64,000 bases of DNA from Lacinutrix sp. (GCF_029238095.1 NZ_JAQWGS010000023.1:62001-126000); one strand, 5' to 3'. Shown: positions 1 through 9,029, counted from the stretch's first letter. The notes: a model not told the origin generated them from the sequence alone. Program-made: numbers and translations.

Positions 1-1
1 G

Positions 2-586
2 AATCCAGGAACAGAACAAGAACTTTTTAATCTAGAAGAATTAGTTTCTGCTTTCGATTTAGATCGCGTAAATAAAGCTGGAGCACGTTTTGATCCTGAT
101 AAAACAAAATGGTTTAACCACCATTATATGCAAGAACAAAATAATGAGGTTTTAGCTGAAGTTTTTAAAACAATGCATTCTAAGTTAGACGATATTGATG
201 TAAATTATATTGCCTTGGTTGTAGGTTTAATTAAAGAACGTGCAACTTTTGTAAGCGACTTTTGGGGTTTAAGCAGTTTTTTCTTTGTTGCACCTGAAAA
301 GTATGATGAGAAAGCCTGTAAAAAAGCCTTTAAAGAGGATACCAAAGAGCTAATGACGCATCTAATATCAATAATAGCATCTATTGAAGTTTTTGACGTA
401 GAAACACTTCAAAAAGAAATAAAAGGATGGATTACCAGCAACTCTATTGGTTTTGGAAAAGTAATGATGCCCTTACGTTTGGCCTTAGTTGGTGCTTTAC
501 AAGGTCCTGATGTTTTTGATATTATGTATTTAATTGGTAAAAACGAAGGTGTAAAACGTATTGAAAAAATAGTTTCTATGCTATAA
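2..586 (+). CDS. gltX: Glutamyl-tRNA synthetase, C-terminal part (5' end outside window)
   Basis: The reading frame is open from base 2 and continues without a start codon, so this is the 3' end of a gene that begins before the window. About 194 residues are visible. The segment FDLDRVNKAGARFDPDKTKW followed by a helical anticodon-binding region ending in GKNEGVKRIEKI is typical of the C-terminal half of bacterial GluRS, which charges tRNA-Glu in the cytoplasm. The catalytic HIGH and KMSKS motifs are not in view. The ATG at 128 is internal (HHYMQEQN). A strong bidirectional hairpin follows at 681-717. Confidence 0.9.
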   Translation, partial: NPGTEQELFNLEELVSAFDLDRVNKAGARFDPDKTKWFNHHYMQEQNNEVLAEVFKTMHSKLDDIDVNYIALVVGLIKERATFVSDFWGLSSFFFVAPEKYDEKACKKAFKEDTKELMTHLISIIASIEVFDVETLQKEIKGWITSNSIGFGKVMMPLRLALVGALQGPDVFDIMYLIGKNEGVKRIEKIVSML

Positions 587-680
587 TGCCTTTTCTCATT
601 TGAAAAACCGCACTAAAACACCTTTTATATTTTACTATGATTTCAAATTAGAATTGATATAAAACTTAAAAGGTTTCATA

Positions 681-717
681 AAAAAGCGAGCTCATATTAA
701 TTTAGAGCTCGCTTTTT
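681..717. terminator. Bidirectional rho-independent terminator
   Basis: Thirteen-base arms (AAAAAGCGAGCTC at 681-693 and its complement at 705-717) flank an 11-base loop and carry T runs on both strands. It lies between the convergent gltX and the secreted metalloprotease, so it probably ends both transcripts. Confidence 0.9.
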
Positions 718-741
718 TATTTAAATAATGTTATGTGTAAT

Positions 742-2571
742 CTATTCTTTTATAAACTTTAAAACAGTGTCAACATCTGAAAATTTAATAAAATAGGTGC
801 CAGTTACTAAATTAGATACATCCATGGTATTAGAAGTTATATTAACTGTTTGGTTTTTTACTTTTTGACCTAACATATTAAAAACAATAGCATTGTGCTC
901 TTGCTTAATATTCTTTAAGGTTATTATTCCATTTGTTGGGTTTGGGAATATTGAAATTGTATTTGCAGCAAACTCATCTACACTTAAGTTACAAGTGTAA
1001 GGAGGCATATTATATCCTTGAGCTGTAAACCTATCAGTAATTGCTTGAATATCTGCACAAGTATAACCACCAGCAGTTCCCATGTCTATGGCAGCTTGCC
1101 TTACAGCTATGGCTGCGTTTTCTTGATTGGTACCACTATTTGTCATACCTAAACCTTCTAAAAACGCTCTGTCTGTTTTATTTCTTCCTATATCTTCCCA
1201 AATTTCCATTAAAGTAGTTGCCCACATTTGTCCATCTGTATGTATTTGTCCTGTTAAGTTAGTTGGATATTGTCCTGTATAAACAGTTGTTCTTCCGTTC
1301 CAACATGGATTATGTCCATCCCAACCAAAAACAAAGTTTCTTGCAGCATCGCTTACAGACCACAATCCTAAGCTTCTTTTGTAAGAATTTGCCCAATAAT
1401 CTCCACTACCTTCACTTAAGCCGTCTACTTGCGATAAACCACCATTAGTTATCCAATCGTGTAAACCATGGCCTAACTCGTGAAGTATAACATCTGCATC
1501 TTCTGCATCATCAACACAACCTTCACCAAAATTTAAAGTTCCTGAGGTATAAAACGAATTATCTGCTCCACTTGCTCCATGTGGATCAAATCGAATAACG
1601 CCTCCATTTTGTGGTGGTGCTAAAGCTATACCTAAATCGTTATTAATATATCTCATTGATTTATCTGTATGATAATACACATTTACTGCTTCGAAGCCAT
1701 CTTCTTGTCTATTAAATTCAAAATTATTTGTGCTTTGTATAAACAAACCTTTATTAGGCGATGTTAATTCTGCAATTTCAGTAAAAGGACCTCTTAATCT
1801 ATATTGGCCTCCAACTAATTCAATATCTAAAAGGGTTACGGCTGTTCTTGCGGCATCTAAAGCGGCATTGGTAGCATCGTTCCCGTCAACAAATTGTCCT
1901 CCAAAAGCACTTGAGGTTGCTGTTAATGGATCTGTATCATAAATCATTGCAGAACCTGTTGCCATAAAAGATACAGATTTATTTTGCTTATTGGCTTGCT
2001 TTTTCTTGTCTTTGTCTTTGTCTCCATGATAATAAATAGCAATGTCTTTAGAACTTAAAATAGCTCCTGTTTGCGCATCTACCATAACTTCCCAACCTCC
2101 AGATTTTGAATAGGCTTGAACAAAAACTCTATACGCTAAAGCTGTTTCATTATTTTGATTAATAAGAAAAAGGGCTCTCTCTTGTTGAATAATACTAGAA
2201 ACTTCAACATTTAGATTGTTTAATGCAATATTAAAAGCTTCGGTCTCAGTAATACTTGGTGTTGTGTTTATGGTTTGTATAGAGTCTTTATAAGTACTTG
2301 CATAATAAGTAACAGTGTTTCTATTAGATACATGAACTGTTACTTCAGCATCAAACACCTGTACTCCATTCATCATTTGATAAAAACGAAATGTTTCTCC
2401 AGCTAAACCTGCTCTACTAAACAACATTTCGAAAGTATGATGTTCTTGTATGTTTAGTTCGTGTTTATTATCCTCTAACCAGTTTGTAGCAACGGTTAAC
2501 TTTTCTACTTGAGCAAAAAGCGAAAAGCAGCTGAATACGCTAAATAGGGTAAAAAGTAGTTTTTGTTTCAT
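742..2571 (-). CDS. Secreted gluzincin metalloprotease (M4/M36-like) with FTP propeptide and T9SS sorting domain
   Basis: A 609-residue exported protease. A signal peptide (about residues 1-20, ending LFAQ) is followed by an FTP/PepSY-like propeptide (about 25-180; FYQMMNGVQVFDAEV) and a catalytic domain with the zinc motif HELGH at 364-368 and a downstream third-ligand candidate in GLSEGSGDYW (Glu387). This arrangement is closer to M36 fungalysins than to classical thermolysin, but the exact family is uncertain. The last 80 residues form a type IX secretion CTD (ISIFPNPTNG ... GTYFIKF), implying outer-membrane secretion and cleavage. It is probably a nutrient-scavenging extracellular protease. 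It is monocistronic between the terminator at 681 and a 275-base divergent promoter region. Confidence 0.9.
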   Translation of the reverse strand: MKQKLLFTLFSVFSCFSLFAQVEKLTVATNWLEDNKHELNIQEHHTFEMLFSRAGLAGETFRFYQMMNGVQVFDAEVTVHVSNRNTVTYYASTYKDSIQTINTTPSITETEAFNIALNNLNVEVSSIIQQERALFLINQNNETALAYRVFVQAYSKSGGWEVMVDAQTGAILSSKDIAIYYHGDKDKDKKKQANKQNKSVSFMATGSAMIYDTDPLTATSSAFGGQFVDGNDATNAALDAARTAVTLLDIELVGGQYRLRGPFTEIAELTSPNKGLFIQSTNNFEFNRQEDGFEAVNVYYHTDKSMRYINNDLGIALAPPQNGGVIRFDPHGASGADNSFYTSGTLNFGEGCVDDAEDADVILHELGHGLHDWITNGGLSQVDGLSEGSGDYWANSYKRSLGLWSVSDAARNFVFGWDGHNPCWNGRTTVYTGQYPTNLTGQIHTDGQMWATTLMEIWEDIGRNKTDRAFLEGLGMTNSGTNQENAAIAVRQAAIDMGTAGGYTCADIQAITDRFTAQGYNMPPYTCNLSVDEFAANTISIFPNPTNGIITLKNIKQEHNAIVFNMLGQKVKNQTVNITSNTMDVSNLVTGTYFIKFSDVDTVLKFIKE

Positions 2572-2801
2572 AATTTAATGTTTTAAGTGTATGTAATATA
2601 GTTAATTTAACCTTAGTAGTTTATCTAGTATAAAAAATTTTGAAATATAGGCTTAAAAATTTAATATTACTTACAACAAAAAAAATGTAACAAACATAGC
2701 CAAATAGCTACTAATAAGGAAAGTTGTGTGTTTTTCATTGTAAATAGTAATGTAAATGGATAAATATAACTTATTTTAGTATTTCAAATTTTATAAACTT
2801 T

Positions 2802-2823
2802 AAAAGCTAATAATTTAGCTTTT
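2802..2823 (+). terminator. Hairpin with T-run in the leader of the SPFH gene
   Basis: Nine-base arms (AAAAGCTAA / TTAGCTTTT) around a four-base loop are followed by further Ts. It sits 24 bases before the start codon of the SPFH gene and no rightward gene precedes it. It could be a leader attenuator, the end of a short unannotated transcript, or simply an AT-rich hairpin. Confidence 0.4.
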
Positions 2824-2846
2824 TTTAATCTTTTAAAAAAACTGTC

Positions 2847-3785
2847 ATGGGAAAAATTTTTCTTATTCCGATTTTATTCTTCGGAATCATCATTCTAATT
2901 TCGGCTTTCTTCGTTGTAAAGCAACAAACTGCTGCAATTATTGAGCGTTTTGGTAAGTTTCACAGTATTCGCCAGTCTGGTTTACACTTAAAAATTCCAC
3001 TAATTGATAAAGTGGCTGGACGCTTAAGCTTAAAAATTCAGCAACTAGATGTTATTATTGAAACTAAAACGTTAGATGATGTATTTGTTAAGTTAAAAGT
3101 ATCTGTTCAATATAAAGTAGTTACAGCTAAAGTTTATGATGCATTTTATAAATTAGATTATCCTCACGAACAAATCACGTCTTATGTTTTTGATGTAGTA
3201 CGTGCCGAAGTTCCAAAAATGAAGTTAGACGACGTTTTTGTTGAAAAAAACAATATTGCATTAGCAGTAAAAGCCGAGTTAAATGATGCCATGATTGATT
3301 ATGGTTTCGATATTATTAGAACTTTAGTAACAGATATTGATCCAGATCCTCAAGTAAAAATAGCAATGAACCGAATTAACGCTGCAGATAGAGAAAAAAC
3401 AGCTGCACAATATGAAGGTGATGCGCAACGTATTTTAATAGTAGAAAAAGCAAAAGCAGAAGCAGAAAGCAAACGTTTACAAGGACAAGGTATTGCAGAC
3501 CAACGTCGTGAAATTGCTCGTGGTCTTGAAGAAAGTGTTGAAGTCTTAAATAAAGTTGGTATTAATAGTCAGGAAGCTTCTGCCTTAATCGTTGTAACAC
3601 AACATTATGACACCTTACAAGCGATTGGTCAACATACCAACAGTAACTTAATTTTAATGCCTAATTCGCCGCAAGCAGGAAGCCAAATGTTAAACGATAT
3701 GGTTGCTAGTTTTACAGCAAGTAACCAAATTGGTGAAGCTATGAAAGAAGCAAAACTTAATAAAAACAAGAAATTAGGTAATTAA
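2847..3785 (+). CDS. SPFH/stomatin-prohibitin family membrane protein
   Basis: 312 residues with one N-terminal membrane segment (about 3-24, IPILFFGIIILISAFFVV), then an SPFH/Band 7 domain (QQTAAIIERFGKFHSIRQSG; about 25-190) and a charged coiled-coil region rich in Ala/Glu/Lys (about 185-235, EKAKAEAESKRLQGQG). SPFH proteins oligomerise at the membrane and organise microdomains or modulate proteases; no specific partner is evident here. The NfeD-type partner gene often found beside some family members is absent. The gene stands alone and is followed by a broken small secreted-protein gene. Confidence 0.9.
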   Translation: MGKIFLIPILFFGIIILISAFFVVKQQTAAIIERFGKFHSIRQSGLHLKIPLIDKVAGRLSLKIQQLDVIIETKTLDDVFVKLKVSVQYKVVTAKVYDAFYKLDYPHEQITSYVFDVVRAEVPKMKLDDVFVEKNNIALAVKAELNDAMIDYGFDIIRTLVTDIDPDPQVKIAMNRINAADREKTAAQYEGDAQRILIVEKAKAEAESKRLQGQGIADQRREIARGLEESVEVLNKVGINSQEASALIVVTQHYDTLQAIGQHTNSNLILMPNSPQAGSQMLNDMVASFTASNQIGEAMKEAKLNKNKKLGN

Positions 3786-3805
3786 CATTTAAAACCTATT
3801 ACGTT

Positions 3806-4326
3806 ATGTTAAAAAAAGTATTTACATCCTTTTTATTTGTTTAACTGCTCAGGTTTTTTCGCAAAACACAGAAACACTTAAAGCACATGCTTTACGAGAT
3901 GCTAAATAAGCTACACAGGCAACTTTAAAAGAAGATTTTAAAAAATTACTAACTTATACACATCCAAATATTTTAGATGCTGCTGGTGGCTCAGAAGTTA
4001 TGGAATCTTATTTAAAAACAACTTTTGCACAAATGAAAGCAGACGGTTTTGCATATGAGGTTGCGGAAACGAGAGCAGTTTCAGATGTTGTAAAAGAACA
4101 AGGAGAATATCGTTGTTATGTTGAAAATTATATTGTTATGGTTATGAAAGACAAAAGAATTTTCTCCACAAGCTATATGTTAGGTTTTTATAACGAAACA
4201 AGCAAAAGGTGGTCTTTTGTAGAAGCAAAGGAAATGAAAAATACGGGTTCTATAATTGCTTATTTTCCAGATTTTAAAACCAATTTAGATATTCCTGAAA
4301 ACACAATGAAAATGGAAGACATTTAA
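3806..4326 (+). pseudogene. Broken gene for a small secreted protein of unknown function (frameshift plus stop)
   Basis: The ATG at 3806 opens a 12-codon frame that stops at 3842. If one A is added to the seven-A run at 3811-3817, the frame instead reads MLKKSIYILFICLTAQVFSQ, a good signal peptide, and joins the long downstream frame (NTETLKAHALRDAK ... EFV-type C-terminus). That frame is interrupted once more by TAA at 3907-3909, then stays open to 4326 (LLTYTHPNILDAAGGSEVME and onward). The ancestral product would be about 170 residues, exported, of a type I associate with uncharacterised flavobacterial proteins. Only the part after ATG 4000 (108 residues, no signal peptide) could be translated as is. 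Two independent lesions make real decay likelier than a single sequencing error. Confidence 0.75.
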
Positions 4327-4343
4327 ATAGCTTCTTTCTTTAC

Positions 4344-4382
4344 AATAATAAAGGCAAACTCAATGAGTTTGCCTTTATTATT
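4344..4382. terminator. Bidirectional terminator
   Basis: A near-perfect inverted repeat with 19-base arms (core GGCAAACTCA / TGAGTTTGCC) has A/T runs on both flanks. It lies between the rightward broken gene ending at 4326 and the leftward acetyltransferase-like gene ending at 4394. Confidence 0.9.
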
Positions 4383-4393
4383 TTTAACACTAT

Positions 4394-5560
4394 TTATTTA
4401 AAAGGATGTCTTTCTACCCATTTAGTAACTGGATTTAGGTATTTAACAATTAATTTAAGCATAGAATTTGCTAGGAAATTGGTATGCTTCATATAAATTT
4501 TCATGGTTTTTGGTTTTGCACCAACAGAACTCTTAATTTCCATTGCTGTTCTAGCATAAACAATGCTTTTATAGCTATTTTCAATACCATATTGAGCCAT
4601 ATCGAAAAGCATATTTAAATACATTTGGTGTTTATATTGATACTTCTGATTATAGCCTAAAAAATAAGTTTCTAGAATTTTATTATTGAGTATTAAAGTA
4701 AAAAACCCAACAAGCTCTTGATCTACAAAATAACCAATAACTATAAAGTTTTCCTTTAGTTCTTTTTTTAAGATTTTAAAATGATTTTTATTTAAGATGA
4801 ATGAGTTTACACGTGCATTGTGTGAAACATTTTTATAGAGTTGAAAAATTTCTGACTCTAAAACAGTTAAATCTTCTAAAGATAATTCTCTTTTAAAAAG
4901 CTGTTTTCCTTTCTTTCTTGCCGACTTATAGCGATCTCTATACTTTTTGGTAAAAGCTGTTATATAATCTTCAACAGATTCCCAAGACTCTGGAACTTTA
5001 AAAATCATATTAGGTTGCACTTGTACTTTATAAAGCTTGTGCGCTTTAAAAAATGCTTGATTTTTATGTATAGTGTCTGTTTCGAAGTAGTCTTTAAAAG
5101 CAATTAACCTTACTTTTTTATTGTGCTTTTGTTTAAGTTGGGATGTAATGGTTTTAATAGCCAGGGAAACTTGATTTAGGTAGTCTATATAACTTATGCT
5201 TTCGGTTTTAAAGTACAGACCATGCTGTCCTGTGTGCATAATATTACCAATAATTAAAGCATTACCAGTTACAATTTTTGAGATGAGATGTTTTGTTTTT
5301 TGAATTAAATATTTATCGTTCGTGTTTCTAAAAATATCTTCTAAATACATTTCTACACGTTGTATTATAGCCAACCCAACAAGTTCATTGTTTTTAAAAA
5401 TACCTAAGTAATTTGAAGTAATATTTTTAGGGCTTGATTGTTCTAAGGCCTTTAAAAATGCGGTTTTTAAAAACAAGTCGTTGTTTGGCAAAGCATCCCA
5501 AGAGTATGGGAGTTCGCTTACTTTAGAATAAATTTTATAATCAATCAAAATTCTAGACAA
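4394..5560 (-). CDS. FemAB/GNAT-like acyltransferase family protein
   Basis: 388 residues, no signal peptide. The middle region VEDYITAFTKKYRDRYKSAR and the following IVIGYFVDQELVGFFTLIL resemble the Acetyltransf_6/FemAB-like branch of the GNAT fold, in which two acyltransferase-like lobes are joined. Related proteins transfer amino-acyl or acetyl groups in cell-wall or lipid-associated pathways, but the substrate cannot be read from sequence. The gene is monocistronic, bounded by hairpins on both sides. The family assignment is from motif resemblance and is moderate. Confidence 0.65.
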   Translation of the reverse strand: MSRILIDYKIYSKVSELPYSWDALPNNDLFLKTAFLKALEQSSPKNITSNYLGIFKNNELVGLAIIQRVEMYLEDIFRNTNDKYLIQKTKHLISKIVTGNALIIGNIMHTGQHGLYFKTESISYIDYLNQVSLAIKTITSQLKQKHNKKVRLIAFKDYFETDTIHKNQAFFKAHKLYKVQVQPNMIFKVPESWESVEDYITAFTKKYRDRYKSARKKGKQLFKRELSLEDLTVLESEIFQLYKNVSHNARVNSFILNKNHFKILKKELKENFIVIGYFVDQELVGFFTLILNNKILETYFLGYNQKYQYKHQMYLNMLFDMAQYGIENSYKSIVYARTAMEIKSSVGAKPKTMKIYMKHTNFLANSMLKLIVKYLNPVTKWVERHPFK

Positions 5561-5564
5561 GAAA

Positions 5565-5593
5565 AAAGACCGAAACAGTACATTTCAGTCTTT
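5565..5593 (-). terminator. Probable terminator of the DUF1761 gene
   Basis: AAAGAC/GTCTTT and GAAA/TTTC arms with one internal mismatch, located just downstream of the leftward gene ending at 5616 and followed by a T run on that strand. Confidence 0.6.
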
Positions 5594-5615
5594 GTAAAGT
5601 TAGCATTTATACTCA

Positions 5616-6095
5616 TTATCTCCAACCGCATATAATGGCTCCCATAATTGCTAAAGAAACGATCCAATATCCAGAGTTGATAAAAATATATTTCCAGCTT
5701 TTGCGTTCAAACATTCTGTTTATTGCAATAACAGGTAAAAACAAGAAGACACCTGCTAAAACACCGTGTAGAGCACCATGTTTAAAGGTTCTAAACTCGT
5801 TTCCATATTCTTCCATAAAAGCAAGATAAGTTGCAGTTTCACCTAATTCTCCTTGTGCTAATGCAAAAGCTCCCATTTGATGATTAGTTAATTGTTGTAA
5901 GAAGAAGGCTAAAATAAACGATAAAAACAAGGTTAGACCAAAAATAAGAGCCATGTTTCCACTTTTCATTTTCTCTTCAGTCATTTCTGCTTCTCGCATC
6001 CATACATTACCAAAAAGTTTTGGGTTATACCATAAAAACCCTAGAACAAGAGGTGCAATTGCTGCTACTAAAATTGCTAAAAAATTAAATTCCAT
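5616..6095 (-). CDS. DUF1761-type small integral membrane protein
   Basis: 159 residues from the ATG at 6095 (MEFNFLAILVAA), preferred over an ATG ten codons upstream because the hydrophobic first helix then begins the protein; the upstream start is possible. Four membrane helices are visible. The signature LGFLWYNPKLFGNVWMRE after helix 1 is characteristic of DUF1761 proteins, whose function is unknown. The gene stands alone between the acetyltransferase-like gene and glnS. Confidence 0.75.
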   Translation of the reverse strand: MEFNFLAILVAAIAPLVLGFLWYNPKLFGNVWMREAEMTEEKMKSGNMALIFGLTLFLSFILAFFLQQLTNHQMGAFALAQGELGETATYLAFMEEYGNEFRTFKHGALHGVLAGVFLFLPVIAINRMFERKSWKYIFINSGYWIVSLAIMGAIICGWR

Positions 6096-6198
6096 ATTTA
6101 TAAATGTATTAGTTAGATCGTTCAATTTACAAAAAAGTAATTACTTAAAGATTTTATTGATTTATTAACCACACAACAAGCTTAAGGTTTGTTATTTA

Positions 6199-8202
6199 TT
6201 ATTTTAATGCACTAGCTTCGGCAACAAGCAATTCATTTTTATCGTTTAAAGCTTTAGAGATAAAATCATTAATAGCATCATTTTTTTGTAATCCGTTGTC
6301 TAATAAAACACCCAAACTTATCATAGTAATTAAACGAGTACCTGTTTTTTTAACAGCAGTTCCAAATAGAGGCTCTAAATCTTCATACGTAACGTTTTTA
6401 GCTAACTCTTGAATTTCAGCTTTCGCCTTTTCGCGTTGCTGGTCTTGCATACGATCGTACTTTTTACCGTAAGATTTTATTTGCTCGATAGCTGAACGCT
6501 TATTTTGTTGTGGTTGCTTTTGCAAATTATTATTCTCTTTCGGCTTTACTTTAGCCCATGAATCTCTTAATCCAACTGTTTTATTAAATACTAATTTTTG
6601 TGATGTGGAATCTTTATCTACATTAAAATAACCTAAACGTTGAAACTGAAACTGCTCTCCTATTTTAGCTTTAGTTAAACTTGGCTCTACAAAAGCTTCT
6701 ATAATTTTTAAAGAATTAGGATTTATAAAATCCATAAAATCTTTGTCTGTATGACTATCTGGAGCTTCGTCTGTAAACAATCTATCATATTCTCGCACCT
6801 CAACTTTAATGGCATGTTTTATAGAAACCCAATGTAAGGTACCTTTTACTTTCTTTTCTGTGTCTTCAGAATAAGTACAGTGAACTTCTGTTACATTACC
6901 TTTAGCGTCTTTTACAACACGTTCTGCTTTAATAATGTATGCGTTTTTTAGTCTTACTTCACCTCCTAATGTTAAACGAAAAAATTTACTTCCTGCTGCT
7001 TCTTTAAAGTCTTCCTTTTCAATATATAGTTCACGAGAAAATGGTACTTTTCTATAACCAGCACTATCATCTTCTTGATTATTTTCTGCCTCAAGCCATT
7101 CTTCTTTATCTTCTGGATAATTGGTAATAATTAGCTTTATTGGATTTAAAACAGCCATAACACGATCTGCTTTTTTATTTAAATCTTCACGAATACAAAA
7201 TTCTAAAAGCGATACATCTATTATATTTTCTCGTTTTGCTACACCAACAGTTTCTACAAATTTTCTAATAGCTTGTGGTGTGTAACCACGACGACGTAAT
7301 CCTGAAATAGTTGGCATTCTTGGGTCGTCCCAACCTGAAACCACACCTTCTTCTAAGAGTTTAAGCAACTTGCGCTTACTCATTATTGTATAATTAAGGT
7401 TTAAACGCGCAAACTCACGCTGTTTTGGCAACATAGGATACTTGTTCTTGGCGAAACCGAAAACTTGCTCCTTAAACCAGTCGTAAAGCTCTCTATGAGG
7501 CTTAAATTCAAGAGAGCATAATGAATGCGATATTTGTTCTATATAATCGCTTTCGCCATGCGTCCAGTCGTACATTGGATAAATACACCAATCATTAGCT
7601 GTACGATGGTGATGCTTTTTTAATACACGATACATAATGGGATCACGCATGAGCATATTAGGATGTTGCATATCTATTTTCGCGCGTAAAATATGTTCTC
7701 CTTCATTGCATTCTCCAGCTTTCATTTTTGCAAATAACTCTATGTTTTCTTCAACTGTTCTGTTTCTATATGGACCATCTATTCCTGGTTGTGTAGGTGT
7801 TCCTTTTTGCTCTGCCATAGCTTCGCTAGATTGAGAATCTACGTATGCTTTGCCTTCTTTAATTAACAAAACAGCCCAATCGTATAGTTCTTGAAAATAG
7901 TCTGAAGAATATAGCTCTTCTGCCCATTTATAGCCTAACCAAGAGACGTCTTCTTTAATGGCATCAACATACTCCTGCTCTTCTTTTGCAGGATTTGTAT
8001 CATCGAAACGTAAATTTACTGGTGCATTATATTTTTCACCTAAACCAAAACTAATACCAATGGCTTTAGTGTGGCCAATATGTAAATATCCATTAGGCTC
8101 TGGTGGAAAACGAAAACGTAATTTATCTTTAGATAATCCGTTTGCTAAATCTTCTTCTATAATATGCTCTAAAAAATTGAGCGCTTTTGTTTCTGTAGAC
8201 AT
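6199..8202 (-). CDS. glnS: Glutaminyl-tRNA synthetase with C-terminal extension
   Basis: 667 residues. Class I synthetase: the HIGH motif lies in PPEPNGYLHIGHTKAI (HIGH at 41-44) and the KMSKS equivalent is IMSKRKL near residue 270. These are followed by the two-barrel anticodon-binding region. The enzyme charges tRNA-Gln. Compared with the roughly 550-residue E. coli enzyme, this one carries about 100 extra residues after GLRDSWAKV: a Lys/Gln-rich linker and a helical tail (EIQELAKNVTYEDLEPLFG) of the kind annotated in Bacteroidota as a YqeY/GatB-like fusion. The tail may help tRNA binding, as in that family. Presence of glnS implies direct tRNA-Gln charging rather than the amidotransferase route. 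Confidence 0.95.
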   Translation of the reverse strand: MSTETKALNFLEHIIEEDLANGLSKDKLRFRFPPEPNGYLHIGHTKAIGISFGLGEKYNAPVNLRFDDTNPAKEEQEYVDAIKEDVSWLGYKWAEELYSSDYFQELYDWAVLLIKEGKAYVDSQSSEAMAEQKGTPTQPGIDGPYRNRTVEENIELFAKMKAGECNEGEHILRAKIDMQHPNMLMRDPIMYRVLKKHHHRTANDWCIYPMYDWTHGESDYIEQISHSLCSLEFKPHRELYDWFKEQVFGFAKNKYPMLPKQREFARLNLNYTIMSKRKLLKLLEEGVVSGWDDPRMPTISGLRRRGYTPQAIRKFVETVGVAKRENIIDVSLLEFCIREDLNKKADRVMAVLNPIKLIITNYPEDKEEWLEAENNQEDDSAGYRKVPFSRELYIEKEDFKEAAGSKFFRLTLGGEVRLKNAYIIKAERVVKDAKGNVTEVHCTYSEDTEKKVKGTLHWVSIKHAIKVEVREYDRLFTDEAPDSHTDKDFMDFINPNSLKIIEAFVEPSLTKAKIGEQFQFQRLGYFNVDKDSTSQKLVFNKTVGLRDSWAKVKPKENNNLQKQPQQNKRSAIEQIKSYGKKYDRMQDQQREKAKAEIQELAKNVTYEDLEPLFGTAVKKTGTRLITMISLGVLLDNGLQKNDAINDFISKALNDKNELLVAEASALK

Positions 8203-8307
8203 AAATAATACTATTAATTCCTTAACATAATCGTTTGTAAAATTAGTTAATTTTATTCTTAAAGAATTCTCAAGTGATTATAAATTAATTTAAAACGCTT
8301 TTTTAGG

Positions 8308-8315
8308 TACATTTG
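8308..8315 (+). promoter_or_regulatory. Bacteroidetes -7 promoter element of folB
   Basis: TACATTTG matches the TAnnTTTG consensus of Bacteroidetes primary-sigma promoters and lies 19 bases before the folB ATG, leaving a short leader. No clear -33 TTTG is seen. Confidence 0.55.
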
Positions 8316-8333
8316 CCAACATAAATACTGAAA

Positions 8334-8696
8334 ATGGGAATAATTAAAGTTGAAAATATCCGCGTTTACGCTTATCATGGTTGTTTAAAAGAAGAAACAG
8401 CTATAGGAAGTGATTATCGAGTGGATTTAAAAGTAAAAGCTGATTTACAAAAAAGTGCTAATTCTGATGCGCTTAGCCATACTGTAGATTATGTGCTATT
8501 AAATGCAATTGTTGTTGAAGAAATGGCAACACCAAGTGCGCTTTTAGAGCATGTTGCAAAACGTATTTTAGACCGCATTTTCACTGAAGATAAACTAGTT
8601 ACCATCGCAACAGTTGCTGTTAGTAAAATAAATCCACCAATAAGTGGAGATGTAGAAATGGTGACTATTGAATTAACAGAAAAAAGGAAAAACTAA
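8334..8696 (+). CDS. folB: Dihydroneopterin aldolase
   Basis: 120 residues, normal length for FolB. The N-terminal pattern IKVENIRVYAYHGCLKEET contains the conserved Y-H-G near residue 14 and the catalytic glutamate after it; the C-terminal AVSKINPPISGDVEMVTIEL is also typical. It cleaves 7,8-dihydroneopterin to 6-hydroxymethyl-dihydropterin and glycolaldehyde in folate synthesis in the cytoplasm. It is transcribed divergently from glnS from a TACATTTG promoter and has no folate neighbours here. The next gene is tRNA-Cys. Confidence 0.93.
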   Translation: MGIIKVENIRVYAYHGCLKEETAIGSDYRVDLKVKADLQKSANSDALSHTVDYVLLNAIVVEEMATPSALLEHVAKRILDRIFTEDKLVTIATVAVSKINPPISGDVEMVTIELTEKRKN

Positions 8697-8767
8697 GCGT
8701 TTTTAAATTTATTACCAATCTAACAGAAGTTTATTTGGTATAAGTAGCGTAAAAAGGGATTTATTTT

Positions 8768-8775
8768 TATATTTG
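8768..8775 (+). promoter_or_regulatory. -7 promoter element of tRNA-Cys
   Basis: TATATTTG fits TAnnTTTG and ends 12 bases before the first base of the tRNA, the spacing expected for a start near the mature 5' end. Confidence 0.6.
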
Positions 8776-8787
8776 CCTACCTAATTA

Positions 8788-8858
8788 GGTGTCGTGGCCG
8801 AGTGGCTAGGCAGTGGTCTGCAACACCATCTACAGCGGTTCGAATCCGCTCGACACCT
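8788..8858 (+). tRNA. tRNA-Cys (anticodon GCA)
   Basis: A complete 71-base cloverleaf. Acceptor arms GGTGTCG / CGACACC, a three-pair D stem (GCC/GGC), anticodon stem GTGGT/ACCAT around loop CTGCAAC giving GCA, and T arm AGCGG-TTCGAAT-CCGCT. The discriminator base is T (U), as expected for tRNA-Cys. CCA is not encoded. Confidence 0.95.
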
Positions 8859-8866
8859 CGATAAAA

Positions 8867-8893
8867 CCTTCAACTTATGTTGAGGGTTTTTTT
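8867..8893 (+). terminator. Terminator of tRNA-Cys
   Basis: Eight-pair stem CCTTCAAC / GTTGAGGG (one T-G pair) with a TTAT loop and a run of seven Ts, starting nine bases after the tRNA. Confidence 0.85.
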
Positions 8894-8929
8894 ATGTTTT
8901 AAATTTTATGAAAATTTAGAGTAATGGTT

Positions 8930-8949
8930 TACAGCAGCTCGAATACGCC
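8930..8949 (+). repeat. Possible decayed copy of the tRNA-Cys T-arm
   Basis: Twenty bases here match 16 of 20 bases of the tRNA-Cys T-arm region at 8831-8850, including TACAGC and TCGAAT. It could be an old integration scar at the tRNA 3' end. It is short and may be chance. Confidence 0.3.
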
Positions 8950-9029
8950 TAAATGCTCAAGAAATCTTTAGTGAAAACAGAAGGTTTTTTTATTTCTAAT
9001 TTTTAGGAAAAATACTTAATTGAAAGAAC

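Noticed and set aside
1263-1942. Plus-strand open frames inside the gluzincin protease gene
   Set aside because: They are antisense shadows of a clear protease reading frame and show no family features.
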